NCBI RefSeq assembly: GCF_900114255.1
Contig: NZ_FOSL01000002.1
Span: forward strand, 124,001 to 188,000
DNA length: 64,000 nucleotides
Origin: Neomesorhizobium albiziae
GTDB taxonomy: Bacteria > Pseudomonadota > Alphaproteobacteria > Rhizobiales > Rhizobiaceae
Direction of reading: 5' to 3'
Shown here: positions 23,823 through 33,566 of the stretch, in pieces
Layout: each line of letters begins with the position of its first letter
How positions within the stretch are numbered: the first letter of the stretch is position 1
Translations under genes and position numbers: made by a program
The notes under the pieces: generated by a model
Told to the model about the DNA's origin: nothing
Seen by the model: only the letters and a program-made list of their open reading frames with translations
The model's database searches: none

Positions 23823-24572
23823 CTAAGCGGGGTAGTCGACCCTGACGAGATAAAGCCCGTCCGGCGGCGCGACCTGTCCGCAAGCCGCGCGGTCGCGAGC
23901 CTCAAGCGCCTCTTTCAAGTCGGCGGCGGTCCAGCCGCCCTCGCCGACGCGCTTCAGCGAACCGACCATCGAGCGCACCTGATTGTGCAGGAAGGAACGC
24001 GCCGAGGCGCGTATCTCGACCGCATCGCCCGAGCGCATGACGTCGAGCCGCTCCAGCGTTCGCACCGGGCTTTGCGCCTGGCACTGGGTCGACCGGAACG
24101 TGGTGAAATCGTGCCTGCCGATCAGAATTTTCGCCGCCTCGTGCATGGCTTCTGCATCGAGCCGCTTCGGCACCCACCAGGCCTTCTTCCGTTCCAGCGT
24201 CAACGGCGCCCGCCGGTTGACGATGCGGTAGAGGTAATGGCGGGCGGTCGCTGAAAAGCGCGCGTCAAAATCGTCTGATGCAAAGGAAACAGCGGTTATC
24301 GCCACCGTCTCCTTCGCCACCTGCAGATGCGCGTTGACGGCATCGCGCACCTTGTCGACCGGCCAGTTCCTGTCGAGATCGACATGGCCGACCTGGCCGG
24401 TCGCATGCACGCCGGCGTCGGTACGCCCGGCGCCGCGCAAGGTGATATCCTCGCCGCAGAAAGCCTTGAAGGCCTGCTCGAGCGCCGCCTGCACCGAATG
24501 ATTGCCGGCCTGCCGCTGCCAGCCGGCATAGGCGCTGCCGTCATATTCGATGTCCAGGCGATAGCGCGGCAT
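23823..24572 (-). CDS. truA: tRNA pseudouridine(38-40) synthase
   Basis: 249 aa. The catalytic aspartate lies in the invariant [11 protein letters not shown]. The N-terminal [17 protein letters not shown] and the C-terminal [14 protein letters not shown] are further TruA signatures. It isomerises uridines 38-40 in the tRNA anticodon arm. The length is normal. It stands in the rhizobial order truA, GNAT, fmt, def on one strand; the GNAT gene ends 21 bp upstream, so the four probably share a transcript. A family B repeat directly follows the stop codon. Confidence 0.96.
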   Translation of the reverse strand: MPRYRLDIEYDGSAYAGWQRQAGNHSVQAALEQAFKAFCGEDITLRGAGRTDAGVHATGQVGHVDLDRNWPVDKVRDAVNAHLQVAKETVAITAVSFASDDFDARFSATARHYLYRIVNRRAPLTLERKKAWWVPKRLDAEAMHEAAKILIGRHDFTTFRSTQCQAQSPVRTLERLDVMRSGDAVEIRASARSFLHNQVRSMVGSLKRVGEGGWTAADLKEALEARDRAACGQVAPPDGLYLVRVDYPA

Positions 24573-24593
24573 GCGGCGTCGCTGATCGAGCGG

Positions 24594-25103
24594 CTAGGCA
24601 GCGAGCGCGGAACTGAACGCCGAGGCGTAATCCAGCCTGCCGGCTGCCGGCGCCTCGCCCCAGGCCAGCGCCTGCAGCGCCACGCCCTGGTAGGCGCTTT
24701 CGAACCCTGCCGCGCGTTCGTGGGTGTAGCCGAAACGTCCATAATAGGCGGGATCGCCCAGCACCACCGACAGCGTCTCGCCGGCATCCTTCAGCCTGAG
24801 ATGCGCTTCGCGGATCAGCGCGCCGCCGATACCGGTGCCGTGGAACGACGGCTCTACAGCCAGCGGCGCCAGCGCGACGGCGGCAAATTTCTTACGGCCC
24901 TCGGTGACGTAAAGGCGCGAAAACAGGATGTGGCCGACAACCTGGCCTTCTTCCTCGGCCACCAGCTCGACGATCGCATCGCCGTCCGTGATCAGGGCGT
25001 CGACCAGCCCGGCTTCCGACTCTTGCCCGAATGCATGTTCCTCGACGAGGCGGATCGCCTCGCGGTCCCTGGGCGTCGCCGCCCTTATCGACATCATGCT
25101 CAT
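24594..25103 (-). CDS. GNAT-family N-acetyltransferase
   Basis: 169 aa. The acetyl-CoA site is visible as [18 protein letters not shown] (motif A), followed by [17 protein letters not shown], a pattern of the YhbS-like GNAT branch. The substrate is unknown. The ATG at 25103 overlaps the fmt stop in ATGA, so it is translationally coupled to fmt and should be made together with the formyltransferase. This coupling is a recurrent feature of the def-fmt-truA block in rhizobia as far as I recall, but no functional link is established. Confidence 0.88.
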   Translation of the reverse strand: MSMMSIRAATPRDREAIRLVEEHAFGQESEAGLVDALITDGDAIVELVAEEEGQVVGHILFSRLYVTEGRKKFAAVALAPLAVEPSFHGTGIGGALIREAHLRLKDAGETLSVVLGDPAYYGRFGYTHERAAGFESAYQGVALQALAWGEAPAAGRLDYASAFSSALAA

Positions 25104-26035
25104 GACAGTCTCATTCCTTTTTCCAGTTTCGTACCGCGCAGGAACTCCTGTGCGCTAGCGGGCCTGCCGCCCGCCCGTTGAACTTCGACCAGCCTGACCG
25201 CGCCATTTCCACAGGCGACCGTCAGTTGGCCATCGATAATCTCCCCGGGATTTCCGTTCCCATCGGCCAGCGTTGAACGCAGGAGCTTCAGGCGCTCCGT
25301 CTTGCCGCCGGCCTCTATTTCAGACCACGCGCCCGGAAAGGGCGACAGTCCGCGAACATGGTTATGCACATCCTTTGCAGGAAGGCTCCAGTCGATCCGC
25401 GTCTCTGTTTTGTCGATCTTCTTGGCATAGGTAAGGCCGACAGGGGCCTGCGGCACCAGCGTCATCTCGCCGCGCTCCAGTTCTGCCAGAGCCTCGACCA
25501 TCAAACCGGCGCCCGTGTCCATCAGGGCGTCATGCAGTTCGCCGGCCGTCATGTCGGGTTCGATCGCCACGCGGCGGGTCATCGCCACCGGGCCGGTGTC
25601 CAGCCCTTCCTCCATCTTCATGACCATCATGCCGGTCTCGGCATCGCCCGCCATGATGGCGCGCTGGATGGGAGCCGCCCCCCGCCAGCGCGGTAGCAGC
25701 GAGGCATGGCCATTGTAGCAGCCGAGCCTGGCGCCTTCGAGAATGGCTCTGGGCAGGAGCAGCCCATAGGCGACCACGACGGCGACGTCGGCATCCAGGT
25801 CACGGAAAGCCACCTGCTCCGCCTCGCCCTTCAGCGATACGGGTACGCGCACCTCGACGCCGAGCCTTTCGGCCTCGCGCTGCACCGGCGACGGCGTCAG
25901 TTCCAAGCCGCGCCGGCCGGCCGGCCGCGGCGGCTGCGTGTAGACGGCGGCGATTTCATGCCCGGCCTCGGCGATGGCGCGAAGCGTCGGCACCGAAAAG
26001 TCCGGCGTTCCCATGAAGATGACGCGTAGGGGCAT
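25100..26035 (-). CDS. fmt: Methionyl-tRNA formyltransferase
   Basis: 311 aa. N-terminal [20 protein letters not shown] opens the formyltransferase fold. [17 protein letters not shown] carries the catalytic Asn-His segment, and [11 protein letters not shown] lies in the C-terminal tRNA-binding domain. It formylates initiator Met-tRNA for translation start. ATG 26035 is preceded by GGGAAGACA; an upstream in-frame start adds 19 residues without homology. It forms a pair with def (93 bp upstream), whose product removes the formyl group. Confidence 0.96.
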   Translation of the reverse strand: MPLRVIFMGTPDFSVPTLRAIAEAGHEIAAVYTQPPRPAGRRGLELTPSPVQREAERLGVEVRVPVSLKGEAEQVAFRDLDADVAVVVAYGLLLPRAILEGARLGCYNGHASLLPRWRGAAPIQRAIMAGDAETGMMVMKMEEGLDTGPVAMTRRVAIEPDMTAGELHDALMDTGAGLMVEALAELERGEMTLVPQAPVGLTYAKKIDKTETRIDWSLPAKDVHNHVRGLSPFPGAWSEIEAGGKTERLKLLRSTLADGNGNPGEIIDGQLTVACGNGAVRLVEVQRAGGRPASAQEFLRGTKLEKGMRLS

Positions 26036-26128
26036 TGTCTTCCCGATTTCAGCTGGCTTCGGCGCGATGCGCCGTTTACGCCACCGGTTCAAACGGGTTT
26101 ACGAGCTTCAGGTCAAGCCCGCCGGGCT

Positions 26129-26659
26129 TTACCCCACCATGCGGGTCGGCGGCTTGTCCTTGGCGAGCTTCTTGAATTTCTTCATCACCATGTCGCGCTT
26201 CAGCTTCGAGATATGGTCGATGAACAGCACGCCGTTCAAATGGTCGATCTCGTGCTGCAGGCAGGTCGCCATCAAGCCGTCCGCCGCGATCTCCTGCGCC
26301 TTGCCGTCGCGGTCGAGATATCTCACCCTGACCGACGCAGGGCGCTCGACTTCCGCATAATAGTCGGGAATGGACAGGCAGCCCTCCTCGTAGACCGAAC
26401 GTTCGTCCGAGCTTTCGAGGATTTCCGGATTGATGAAGACATGCGGCGCCGGTTCTTCGCCCTCCTTGGCGAGGTCGATCACCAGCATGCGCAGCGGCTC
26501 ACCAACCTGGATCGCTGCAAGGCCGATGCCCGGCGCATCGTACATCGTGTCCAGCATGTCGCCGGCAAATTTGCGCAGTTGGTCGTCGACCCGCTCCACC
26601 GGCTTGGAAACCTGGCGCAGGATCGGATCGGGAAGAATGATGAGCGGCTTGATCGACAT
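26129..26659 (-). CDS. def: Peptide deformylase
   Basis: 176 aa. All three motifs are present: [18 protein letters not shown] and QHEIDHLNG, providing the Cys and two His metal ligands and the catalytic Glu. It removes N-formyl groups from nascent proteins. ATG 26659 ([12 protein letters not shown]) is preceded by TAGGTGAG at good distance; a GTG three codons earlier overlaps that ribosome site. It is divergent from rmuC, with a 102-bp promoter region between. Confidence 0.96.
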   Translation of the reverse strand: MSIKPLIILPDPILRQVSKPVERVDDQLRKFAGDMLDTMYDAPGIGLAAIQVGEPLRMLVIDLAKEGEEPAPHVFINPEILESSDERSVYEEGCLSIPDYYAEVERPASVRVRYLDRDGKAQEIAADGLMATCLQHEIDHLNGVLFIDHISKLKRDMVMKKFKKLAKDKPPTRMVG

Positions 26660-26761
26660 GACGCTCACCTAAGATTTCCTGACAAAAGCGTCAACCGGCC
26701 CGAGTGTTTGCTGTTCACGTTTTGATCTGTCACGGCAGGCCGAATCGGCTATGCTTGAGCA

Positions 26762-28021
26762 ATGAACGATATTTTCTCCATCCTCGCCGAACCGGTTGCC
26801 CGCCTTGGCGCCACTACTGTCACGCTCGGCCAGATGCTGGGTTTCATCGCTGTCTTGTTCGTGACCTTGCTGGTGGCGCTGGTCGTGGCGCTGTGGCGCG
26901 CCGCCAAGGCGCGCGCGGTTGCCGCCACTGAGGCCGCCGACCACGCCCGCGACACCGAAGCCCGCATGGCCGGCATCCTGCAATCGCAAGCCGAGATGCA
27001 GGGGCGACTGGGTGCGGTCGCCGAAGTGTTCGGCGCGCGCCAGGCCGAGCTGACGCAATCGATCGGCCAGCGCCTCGACGCCATGACCGGCCGCCTCGGC
27101 CAGACGATGAGCGAGCAGACGCGCTCCACCCATGAAAGCCTCGCGAAACTGCAGGAGCGGCTTGCCGTCATCGACACGGCGCAGACCAACATCCAGTCGC
27201 TTGCCGGGCAGGTGGTGCAGTTGCAGGCGATCCTTTCCAACAAGCAGACGCGCGGCGCCTTCGGCCAGTCGCGCATGGAAGCGATCGTCGCCGACGGCCT
27301 GCCGCACGGCGCCTACGAATTCCAGGCGACACTGTCCAACGGCAGCCGGCCGGACTGCCTGGTCAAGATGCCCAACGACACGCCCTCGCTGGTGGTCGAC
27401 GCCAAGTTTCCGCTGGAAGCGTGGAACGCCATCCGCGCCGCAGAAGGCGAGGCCGCGCAGAAACTTGCCGCACAGGCGTTTCGCCGCGATGTCGAAATCC
27501 ACATCCGCGACATCGCCGACAAATATCTGATCTCCGGCGAGACCCAGGACACGGCGTTCATGTTCGTACCGTCGGAATCCGTCTTCGCCGAGATCCACGA
27601 AAATTTCGAAGCCATCGTCCAGCGGGCGCACCGGGCCCGCATCGTCATCGTGTCGCCGTCGCTTTTGATGCTGTCGATCCAGGTCATCCAGGCGATCCTG
27701 AAGGATGCCCGCATGCGCGAGCAGGCGCATCTGATCCAGGGCGAGGTCGTGCGCCTGATGGAGGACGTCTCGCGCCTCGACGAGCGGGTGCGCAAATTGC
27801 AGAACCATTTCGGCCAGGCGTCGCGGGATATCGACGACATCCTCGTCTCGTCGTCCAAGGTCACCAAGCGCGGCCAGAAGATCGAGGCGCTGGAGTTCGG
27901 CGCCGCGCATCCGGAGGGCGAGGATCCGCAGCGAGGCGCCGCCGCGAAGATCGAGACGGTGCGCGCAGCCGACTCCAAGACCGGGCAGTTACGGCTGCGA
28001 GTTGTGGAAGAAACCGAATAG
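26762..28021 (+). CDS. rmuC: DNA recombination protein RmuC
   Basis: 419 aa. A membrane-spanning helix near residues 20-45 (GFIAVLFVTLLVALVVALW) is followed by a coiled-coil region to about 150. Then comes the RmuC nuclease-like core (VDAKFPLEAW, DKYLISGETQDTAFMFVPSE, QVIQAILKDARM). RmuC limits inversions and rearrangements at short inverted repeats in E. coli, which is notable in a genome full of palindromes. It is monocistronic and divergent from def, a conserved rhizobial arrangement. Confidence 0.94.
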   Translation: MNDIFSILAEPVARLGATTVTLGQMLGFIAVLFVTLLVALVVALWRAAKARAVAATEAADHARDTEARMAGILQSQAEMQGRLGAVAEVFGARQAELTQSIGQRLDAMTGRLGQTMSEQTRSTHESLAKLQERLAVIDTAQTNIQSLAGQVVQLQAILSNKQTRGAFGQSRMEAIVADGLPHGAYEFQATLSNGSRPDCLVKMPNDTPSLVVDAKFPLEAWNAIRAAEGEAAQKLAAQAFRRDVEIHIRDIADKYLISGETQDTAFMFVPSESVFAEIHENFEAIVQRAHRARIVIVSPSLLMLSIQVIQAILKDARMREQAHLIQGEVVRLMEDVSRLDERVRKLQNHFGQASRDIDDILVSSSKVTKRGQKIEALEFGAAHPEGEDPQRGAAAKIETVRAADSKTGQLRLRVVEETE

Positions 28022-28269
28022 CACAGCGGCAATGCTGGCGGTGGTCAGCCGCATCCCTCTCAGCCGGGTTCGCCCAACGGTTTCTGCAGCAACCTTCCAG
28101 GCTGCCGTTCGGCCATAGCTGCACTCTTGATCACGCGACTACACAAGGCCATCACGTTGCACACATGGGAACGTGTTTGGCCTGTGATCGCCCGCTTTCC
28201 TACGCTCCGGACACGCGAACGGGCAGAGCGTCTCGTCGCGTCAACCACTCAAGTCTGGGAGGACCTAGC

Positions 28270-28506
28270 ATGAGGACGATCATCACCGCCGCGTTTGCCG
28301 TCATTGCCCTCGGCGGCATTGCCTATGCCGGCGAAATGGAAGGAACAGTAAAGGAAGTCGACAAGGAAAAACACATGATCATGCTGGAAGACGGCATGTC
28401 GGTCACCACCAACATGGACGTGAAGCTCGATGGCATCATGGCTGGCGACAAGGTCAAGATCACCACAGACGACAACAAGATGGGCACCAAGGTCGAGAAG
28501 ATGTAA
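28270..28506 (+). CDS. Small secreted DUF1344 protein
   Basis: 78 aa. A Sec signal peptide (MRTIITAAFAVIALGGIAYA) is followed by a small beta-rich domain with GEMEGTVKEVDKEKHMIMLE, the pattern of DUF1344 proteins common in rhizobia. Likely periplasmic; function unknown. Met- and Asp/Lys-rich composition (about one Met in ten in the mature part) might bind metal, but that is a guess. GGGAGGACCTAGC before ATG 28270 is a strong ribosome site. A clear intrinsic terminator follows the stop. Confidence 0.82.
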   Translation: MRTIITAAFAVIALGGIAYAGEMEGTVKEVDKEKHMIMLEDGMSVTTNMDVKLDGIMAGDKVKITTDDNKMGTKVEKM

Positions 28507-28522
28507 TTCGTCTCACCACACC

Positions 28523-28556
28523 GGCCGGCTTTCGCTGTTGCGGAAGCCGGCCTTTT
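28523..28556 (+). terminator. Intrinsic terminator of the DUF1344 gene
   Basis: GGCCGGCTTTCG and CGGAAGCCGGCC form a stable stem with a short loop, followed by TTTTCG, 17 bases after the stop codon at 28506. Confidence 0.85.
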
Positions 28557-28637
28557 CGTCTGGACGGCGCAGCAAATGCCTCTTGAACCGGCGAATTTAT
28601 TGGGCATGATTCGTTTCGCCAATCGGAGGAACGAATC

Positions 28638-28754
28638 ATGGCAAAAGGTGCGATGAAACCGAACAAAGAGGCCAAAAAGCCGAAGAAGGATGCCAAGAAG
28701 CCCGCAGCGGCTGCCAAGGCGGCTCCTGCTGCGGCGGCAAAGAAGGCGAAGTAA
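28638..28754 (+). CDS. 38-aa lysine/alanine-rich protein
   Basis: A 38-codon gene with an excellent ribosome site (GGAGGA seven bases before ATG 28638) and its own terminator downstream. The product begins [18 protein letters not shown] and continues as a Lys/Ala-rich tail. It is strongly basic, likely disordered and able to bind nucleic acid, and is reminiscent of short histone H1-like tails. I recall similar short MAKG(A/Q)M... proteins as widespread but uncharacterised in rhizobia. Too short to show domains; function unknown. Confidence 0.7.
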   Translation: MAKGAMKPNKEAKKPKKDAKKPAAAAKAAPAAAAKKAK

Positions 28755-28785
28755 CGCCGGCGGCCTCAAACACAAGCAGTCTCGT

Positions 28786-28818
28786 CCGGTCGCGAGACTT
28801 GCGACCGGATTTTTTATT
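28786..28818 (+). terminator. Intrinsic terminator between the 38-aa gene and the riboswitch
   Basis: CCGGTCGC and GCGACCGG form an 8-bp stem with a 7-nt loop, followed by ATTTTTTATT. It closes the small upstream gene, so the gdx transcript with its riboswitch must start after it or read through. Confidence 0.9.
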
Positions 28819-28849
28819 GAACGGCCGGCCACCTGTCCCATATATCAGG

Positions 28850-28897
28850 CGCAAGGACGGCCTTGCGTTTCCCAACATCCGGCCGGGACGACCCGCC
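28850..28897 (+). promoter_or_regulatory. Guanidine-II (mini-ykkC) riboswitch
   Basis: Two adjacent hairpins each carry the diagnostic ACGR loop. The first is CGCAAGG-ACGG-CCTTGCG (28850-28867), and the second is CGGG-ACGA-CCCG with outer G-C pairs (28881-28897). They are joined by a 13-nt linker and lie 18 nt before the gdx/sugE start codon. This is the full guanidine-II architecture, in which guanidine binding to both loops frees the ribosome site. It sits before exactly the expected gene class, a guanidine exporter. Confidence 0.9.
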
Positions 28898-28915
28898 AAG
28901 AAAGCGAGTCTCATC

Positions 28916-29230
28916 ATGGCCTGGATTTATCTCTTTTTCGCGGGCGTCTTTGAAATCGGCTGGGCGATCGGCCTGAAATATACCGCCGGCTTCACCCGTC
29001 TCACGCCGACCCTGCTTACCGTGGCGAGCATGATCGTCAGCCTTGGCCTGCTCGGTCTGGCGCTGAAGACGCTGCCGGTCGGCACCGCCTATGCCATCTG
29101 GACGGGCATCGGCACGGTCGGCACCGCGCTCCTCGGCATCTGGCTGCTCGGCGAACCGGCAACCGCGGCGCGGCTTGCCTGCATCGCGCTCATCGTTTCG
29201 GGCATCGTCGGGCTGAAACTGGTCGCCTGA
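28916..29230 (+). CDS. gdx: SMR-family guanidinium exporter
   Basis: 104 aa with four membrane helices. [35 protein letters not shown] and [19 protein letters not shown] match the SugE/Gdx branch of small multidrug resistance proteins, with the essential membrane glutamate in FEIGW. Gdx proteins exchange guanidinium for protons as antiparallel dimers. The preceding guanidine-II riboswitch confirms the substrate assignment. Start ATG 28916 follows AAGCGAG, within reach of riboswitch control. Confidence 0.95.
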   Translation: MAWIYLFFAGVFEIGWAIGLKYTAGFTRLTPTLLTVASMIVSLGLLGLALKTLPVGTAYAIWTGIGTVGTALLGIWLLGEPATAARLACIALIVSGIVGLKLVA

Positions 29231-29299
29231 AACGCCAAAAACACCGCGGCCGACTGGCAGCGGTGTTCCAATTCGAAAATCATTGACCTGGAACGGCGG

Positions 29300-29728
29300 T
29301 TACTTGCCGCCGAAACCCGGAGGTACGCGGCCGACACGCGCCTTGCGGGCTGCGTAACGCGCATCGCGCTTGGCCTTGCGCTCGGCCTCGTCGGCCAGCA
29401 GGCGCGAGATGCGCTCGTTTTCCTCGGCTTCGCGCTGCTTGGCTTCGGCCTGCGCGGCTTCCTCGGCGGCGATCCGCGCGGCTTCCGCGGCGGCTTCGCG
29501 CTCGGCGCGCTCTTTCGCTTCGCGGGCAAGCCGCTCCTGCTTCTGCTTCAGCTTCTCGGCTTCGCGGATCGCGCGCGCCTCGAGGATCGCCTTGCGTTCA
29601 GCCTGCTTGGCCAGCACGGCCGGATCGTCCGCCGCAGGCTTGGCCTTGAATTTTTCGAGCATTGCCCGCTTCGCTTCGTTCGCCGCACCGCGGCGTTCGA
29701 AAATGTCTTTTTCCCTGTAGATAGCCAA
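29300..29728 (-). CDS. DUF6481 coiled-coil protein
   Basis: 142 aa, almost entirely charged alpha helix rich in Ala, Glu, Arg and Lys (EAKERAEREAAAEAARIAAE) with a basic C-terminus ending VGRVPPGFGGK. It resembles the DUF6481 family, which I recall beside cold-shock genes in alphaproteobacteria; no such gene is adjacent here. The start is TTG 29728 (MAIYREKDIFERR) with AGGGAA upstream, and no ATG fits the conserved N-terminus. Probably a cytoplasmic coiled coil, possibly RNA-associated; function unknown. Confidence 0.7.
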   Translation of the reverse strand: MAIYREKDIFERRGAANEAKRAMLEKFKAKPAADDPAVLAKQAERKAILEARAIREAEKLKQKQERLAREAKERAEREAAAEAARIAAEEAAQAEAKQREAEENERISRLLADEAERKAKRDARYAARKARVGRVPPGFGGK

Positions 29729-29957
29729 ATCTCAATTTCCCTAGAGTCATATCGCGACGCTTACATACGCGCGGAAGCCAAGAGTTCAAGCGCCAAATCA
29801 GCACAGCTGCCATGATTTCAAGTGCTGTTGCGATCCGGAAACGCCGGCAAGCACCCCGGCAAGACCGAAATCGATATGCACTGTTCACAGGCTGGCATCT
29901 GGAAGCCGCCTCTTGTCGACGCTACCTGTAGCGCCAACCACCAATCAGGACGAAACA

Positions 29958-31007
29958 ATGGAACTCGGCCTCTACACTTTCGCCGACGTCAGCCCGATGC
30001 CAGGAGCCGACGCGATCGACCCGCACCGGCGGCTGCGCAACCTGATCGAGGAAATCGAACTCGCCGACCAGATCGGCCTCGACGTCTTCGGCCTCGGCGA
30101 GCATCACCGCCCGGACTATGCCGCTTCCGCGCCGGTCGTGGCCCTCGCGGCGGCCGCCGAACGCACCAGCCGCATCAAGCTCACCAGCGCCGTCACCGTG
30201 CTTTCTTCGGACGACCCGGTGCGCGTCTTCCAGCAGTTCGCCACGCTCGACCTGTTGTCCGGCGGCCGCGCCGAGATCATGGCCGGGCGCGGCTCTTTCA
30301 TCGAGTCGTTCCCGCTGTTCGGCTACAACCTTGAGGACTATGACGAGCTCTTCGCCGAAAAGCTCGACCTGCTTCTGGCGCTGAACGAGAGCGAGCGCGT
30401 CACCTGGTCAGGCAATCACCGCGCCGCGATCAACGACCGCGGCGTCTACCCCCGCCCCTATCGCGGCAAGCTGCCTATCTGGATCGCTGTCGGCGGAACG
30501 CCGCAATCCGTGGCCCGCGCCGGCGCGCTCGGCCTGCCGCTGGCGCTCGCCATCATCGGAGGCGAGCCGGCCCGTTTCGCGCCGCTCTTCGACCTCTACC
30601 GCGAGGCCGCCAGGCGCAGCGGCCAGGATCCGCAAAAACTGGCGACCAGCATCAACGTCCACGGCTTCGTCGCCGAAACCACCGACAAGGCGGCCGACGA
30701 TTTCTACGGACCGCAGGCCGAGGTGATGAACCGCATCGGCCGCGAACGCGGCTGGGGGCCGACTAACCGTGCCCATTTCGACCAGGCGCGGTCGCCGCGC
30801 GGCGCGTTGTTCGTCGGCGATCCGGAAACCGTGGCCGAAAAGATCGTCGCGCAGCACAAGATTTTCGGGAACGACCGCTTCCTCCTGCAAATGGCGATCG
30901 GCACCATGCCGCACGACAAGGTCATGAAGGCGATCGAACTCTACGGCACCAAGGTCGCTCCGATCGTGCGCAAGGAAACCGCGGCTCCGGCAGTCGCGGC
31001 GCAGTAA
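29958..31007 (+). CDS. LLM-class flavin-dependent oxidoreductase
   Basis: 349 aa, luciferase-like TIM barrel: [56 protein letters not shown], and a C-terminal [13 protein letters not shown]. The GLGEHH motif and the overall pattern place it in the FMN-dependent branch that includes putative oxidoreductases of the MsnO8/CE1758 type. Substrate unknown. ATG 29958 has AGGA seven bases upstream; the frame's earlier start is inside non-homologous sequence. A second LLM gene follows 119 bp downstream on the same strand. Confidence 0.9.
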   Translation: MELGLYTFADVSPMPGADAIDPHRRLRNLIEEIELADQIGLDVFGLGEHHRPDYAASAPVVALAAAAERTSRIKLTSAVTVLSSDDPVRVFQQFATLDLLSGGRAEIMAGRGSFIESFPLFGYNLEDYDELFAEKLDLLLALNESERVTWSGNHRAAINDRGVYPRPYRGKLPIWIAVGGTPQSVARAGALGLPLALAIIGGEPARFAPLFDLYREAARRSGQDPQKLATSINVHGFVAETTDKAADDFYGPQAEVMNRIGRERGWGPTNRAHFDQARSPRGALFVGDPETVAEKIVAQHKIFGNDRFLLQMAIGTMPHDKVMKAIELYGTKVAPIVRKETAAPAVAAQ

Positions 31008-31126
31008 TGCGCCGCCAGCCGGTGCATTAGAGTAAAGCAGCGTTCGCTACTCTTCACGTCCGGCGTCTGGTTTGCGTGAGCGTCGGCGCGTTCCTATATC
31101 GGGCGGGCAAGCCCTGGAGCCCGCCA

Positions 31127-32128
31127 ATGATCCCCCTTTCCGTACTCGACCTGTCGCCGGTGACCGAAGGCAGCGACGTCAGCCAGTCGCTCCGGAACAC
31201 GCTCGACCTGGCGCGCCATGCCGAACGCCTCGGCTACAAACGCTACTGGCTTGCCGAACATCACAACATGCCGGGCATCGCAAGCGCCGCCACGTCTGTG
31301 GTCATCGCGCATGTCGCCGGCGGCACCTCGACCATCCGCGTCGGCGCCGGCGGCATCATGCTGCCCAACCATGCGCCGCTGGTGATCGCCGAACAGTTCG
31401 GCACGCTCAACGCCCTCCATCCCGGCCGCATCGACCTCGGCCTTGGCCGCGCGCCCGGCACCGACATGGGCACGGCACGCGCACTTCGCCGCAATATGGA
31501 CGCCGGCGTCGACAGCTTCCCGCAGGATGTGGTCGAGCTGATCAACTATTTCCGCGCCGCCGAACCCGGCCAGCGGCTGCGCGCCGTGCCTGGCGAAGGA
31601 CAGGACGTGCCGGTCTGGATCCTCGGCTCCTCAACCTACGGCGCCCAGCTTGCCGCCATGCTCGGCCTGCCCTACGCTTTCGCCTCGCATTTCGCGCCGG
31701 CCGAGCTGGAACATGCCATCGACATCTATCGCTCGCGCTTCCAGCCGTCGGAACAACTCGACGAGCCCTATGTAATGCTCGGCCTCAACGTCTTTGCGGC
31801 GGAGACCGACGCCGAGGCGAAGCTTTTGTTCACCTCGCTACAGCAGGCCTTCGTCAATCTGCGCATCGGCCGGCCCGGCAAGCTGCCCCTGCCGGTCGAA
31901 AACTACGACGAGCAGATCGACACATCGGCCAAGGTGATGCTGGAGCATGCGCTCTCCTGCGCCGTCGTCGGCTCGCCGGAAACCGTGCGCCGCGGGCTCG
32001 ACGCCTTCATCCGCCGCACCGGCGCCGACGAGTTGATGATCACCGCGCAGATCCACGATCATGCGGCGCGGCTGCGCTCCTTCGAGATCCTCGCCAACGT
32101 GCATCGGGAGCTGGTGGCGGCGGCCTGA
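31127..32128 (+). CDS. LLM-class flavin-dependent oxidoreductase (MsnO8-type)
   Basis: 333 aa. [15 protein letters not shown] at the N-terminus, [40 protein letters not shown] and [15 protein letters not shown] are signatures of the alkanal monooxygenase-like MsnO8 subfamily. ATG 31127 follows GGAG at seven bases. It could form an operon with the LLM gene at 29958, although the two are from different branches (low mutual similarity). No flavin reductase gene lies nearby, so reduced FMN must come from elsewhere. Confidence 0.92.
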   Translation: MIPLSVLDLSPVTEGSDVSQSLRNTLDLARHAERLGYKRYWLAEHHNMPGIASAATSVVIAHVAGGTSTIRVGAGGIMLPNHAPLVIAEQFGTLNALHPGRIDLGLGRAPGTDMGTARALRRNMDAGVDSFPQDVVELINYFRAAEPGQRLRAVPGEGQDVPVWILGSSTYGAQLAAMLGLPYAFASHFAPAELEHAIDIYRSRFQPSEQLDEPYVMLGLNVFAAETDAEAKLLFTSLQQAFVNLRIGRPGKLPLPVENYDEQIDTSAKVMLEHALSCAVVGSPETVRRGLDAFIRRTGADELMITAQIHDHAARLRSFEILANVHRELVAAA

Positions 32129-32162
32129 TCTTCCCTCGCCCCGTTTACGGGAAGAAGGGAAA

Positions 32163-33566
32163 CTACCGCATCGCTTCCACCAGCCCCTTGTCGGGAAAAC
32201 ATGTCGCCGCCTCGCCGTTCTTGGCCTGCCAGGCGCCGATCGAGCGGCGGGTCTTGAAGCCGGGCAGCCCGTCGGCGCCGCCGACATCGTAGCCGCGCTT
32301 TTCCAGCCCGCGCTGCAGGGCGGCGACATCGGAACGGTAGAGGCCGCCAACCTTGCCCCATGTTCCGGCGAAATCCCTGTCGCCATGCGCGATGCGGTCG
32401 GCGCCGTGGCCGATGAACAGCGCGTAGAGATCGCTCTCATTATACTCTTTCAGAACGTAGAAATTCGGTGTCACGATGAAGGCTGGGCCGCTGCGTCCGG
32501 CCGGCATCAGCAGGAAGCCTTCGGCGCGCGCCTCGCTTGCCGGAAACGGCTTGCCGTTGACGCGTGAAATCCCCATCGCCGTCCATTCCGAAATGCGCTT
32601 GCCCTGGTCCGGCCCTTCCAGCGCACAGGAAACGCCCTCCGGCACCGTCACCTCGAAACCCCAATCGCGCCCCTTCACCCAGCCGTAATCAACGAGATAA
32701 TTGGCGATGGAAGCCAGCGTGTCCGGCGTCGAGTTCCAGATGTCGGCGCGGCCGTCGCCGTCGAAATCGACGGCATGCTTGAGGAACGAGGTCGGCAGGA
32801 ATTGTGGCTGTCCGAGCGCACCGGCCCAGGACGATTTCATCGCCTGAGGACTCGCCAGTCCCCGCTCGACCATCTCGAGCGCGGCAAGCAGTTCGGTGCG
32901 GAACATGTCCTTGCGGGTTGCAAGAAACGCCTTTGTGCCAAGCACCTCGAAAGCGTCGTAGGGGATTTTTGCCGTGCCGAAGCCGGACTCGCGTCCCCAT
33001 ATCGCCACCACCACATCGCCGGGCACGCCGTAGCGTTTCTCGATGGCGGCAAGCGTCCTGGCATTTTGCGCGGCGCGCGCACGGCCGCCGCCGGTGACAG
33101 CGCCGATCTTGCCGAAATAGCTGCCGGGCGAACCGAATTCCGCCTGGTGCTGCTTCTTCGGTGTCGTCGGCTTGGCGCCGGGCATCACGAGGTCCGGCAA
33201 TTTCAGGTTCGGCTCCACCCCATCGAAAGCAGTGTCGAACGTCTTTTTCGAAATTCCCTTCGATTGCGCTTCCGGCCACAAATCGTTTTCAAGCCAGGTA
33301 CGGAACTGGTCGTCGATCTTTGCGGCGGAAGCGGGCGCGGCGAGCGCCATCGACAGGCATGCGAGCATGACCAGCGGCAGTGTTCTGTGGCGCCCCCCTC
33401 TGTCCTGCCGGACATCTCCCCCACAAGGGGGGAGATTAGATTGAGGCGTTCGTTTCGCCAGTTTCCATAATCGAAGAAGAAGCCGCGAGGTCGAAACTGC
33501 CGATCTCCCCCCTTGTGGGGGAGATGTCCGGCAGGACAGAGGGGGGCAACGTAGAGCGGTGCTCAT
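32163..33566 (-). CDS. Lytic murein transglycosylase (GH103, MltB-like) with a repeat crossing the 5' end
   Basis: The body is a GH103 transglycosylase: WGRESGFGTAKIPYDAF with the catalytic Glu, WAGALGQPQFLPTSFLKHAV, and a C-terminal peptidoglycan-binding domain (SDVAALQRGLEKRGYDVGGA). It cleaves peptidoglycan glycan strands in the periplasm. The hydrophobic signal core (LPLVMLACLSMALAAPASA) is preceded in frame by about 60 codons that are the translation of a family C inverted repeat. ATG 33566, with CGGGAA upstream and 28 bp past recR, keeps the frame open through it. Otherwise translation must start at ATG 33368 or a CTG, giving a signal peptide without basic residues. The start is therefore uncertain. 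Confidence 0.85.
   Translation of the reverse strand: MSTALRCPPLSCRTSPPQGGRSAVSTSRLLLRLWKLAKRTPQSNLPPCGGDVRQDRGGRHRTLPLVMLACLSMALAAPASAAKIDDQFRTWLENDLWPEAQSKGISKKTFDTAFDGVEPNLKLPDLVMPGAKPTTPKKQHQAEFGSPGSYFGKIGAVTGGGRARAAQNARTLAAIEKRYGVPGDVVVAIWGRESGFGTAKIPYDAFEVLGTKAFLATRKDMFRTELLAALEMVERGLASPQAMKSSWAGALGQPQFLPTSFLKHAVDFDGDGRADIWNSTPDTLASIANYLVDYGWVKGRDWGFEVTVPEGVSCALEGPDQGKRISEWTAMGISRVNGKPFPASEARAEGFLLMPAGRSGPAFIVTPNFYVLKEYNESDLYALFIGHGADRIAHGDRDFAGTWGKVGGLYRSDVAALQRGLEKRGYDVGGADGLPGFKTRRSIGAWQAKNGEAATCFPDKGLVEAMR
33384..33560. repeat. Long inverted-repeat element, family C, copy 2, within the transglycosylase 5' region
   Basis: Arms at 33390-33436 and 33501-33549 are inverted copies of each other. 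They match the arms at 19615-19662 and 19727-19774 nearly base for base, including CTGTCCTGCCGGACATCTCC and GGGGGGCAACGTAGAGCG at the outer end. The ~64-bp spacer differs from copy 1. The element lies between recR and the signal-peptide core of the MltB-like gene and is open in the gene's frame. Confidence 0.9.

Noticed and set aside
26669-27910. 413-codon minus-strand frame opposite rmuC
   Set aside because: RmuC on the plus strand has clear membrane, coiled-coil and core motifs; the antisense frame is compositional.
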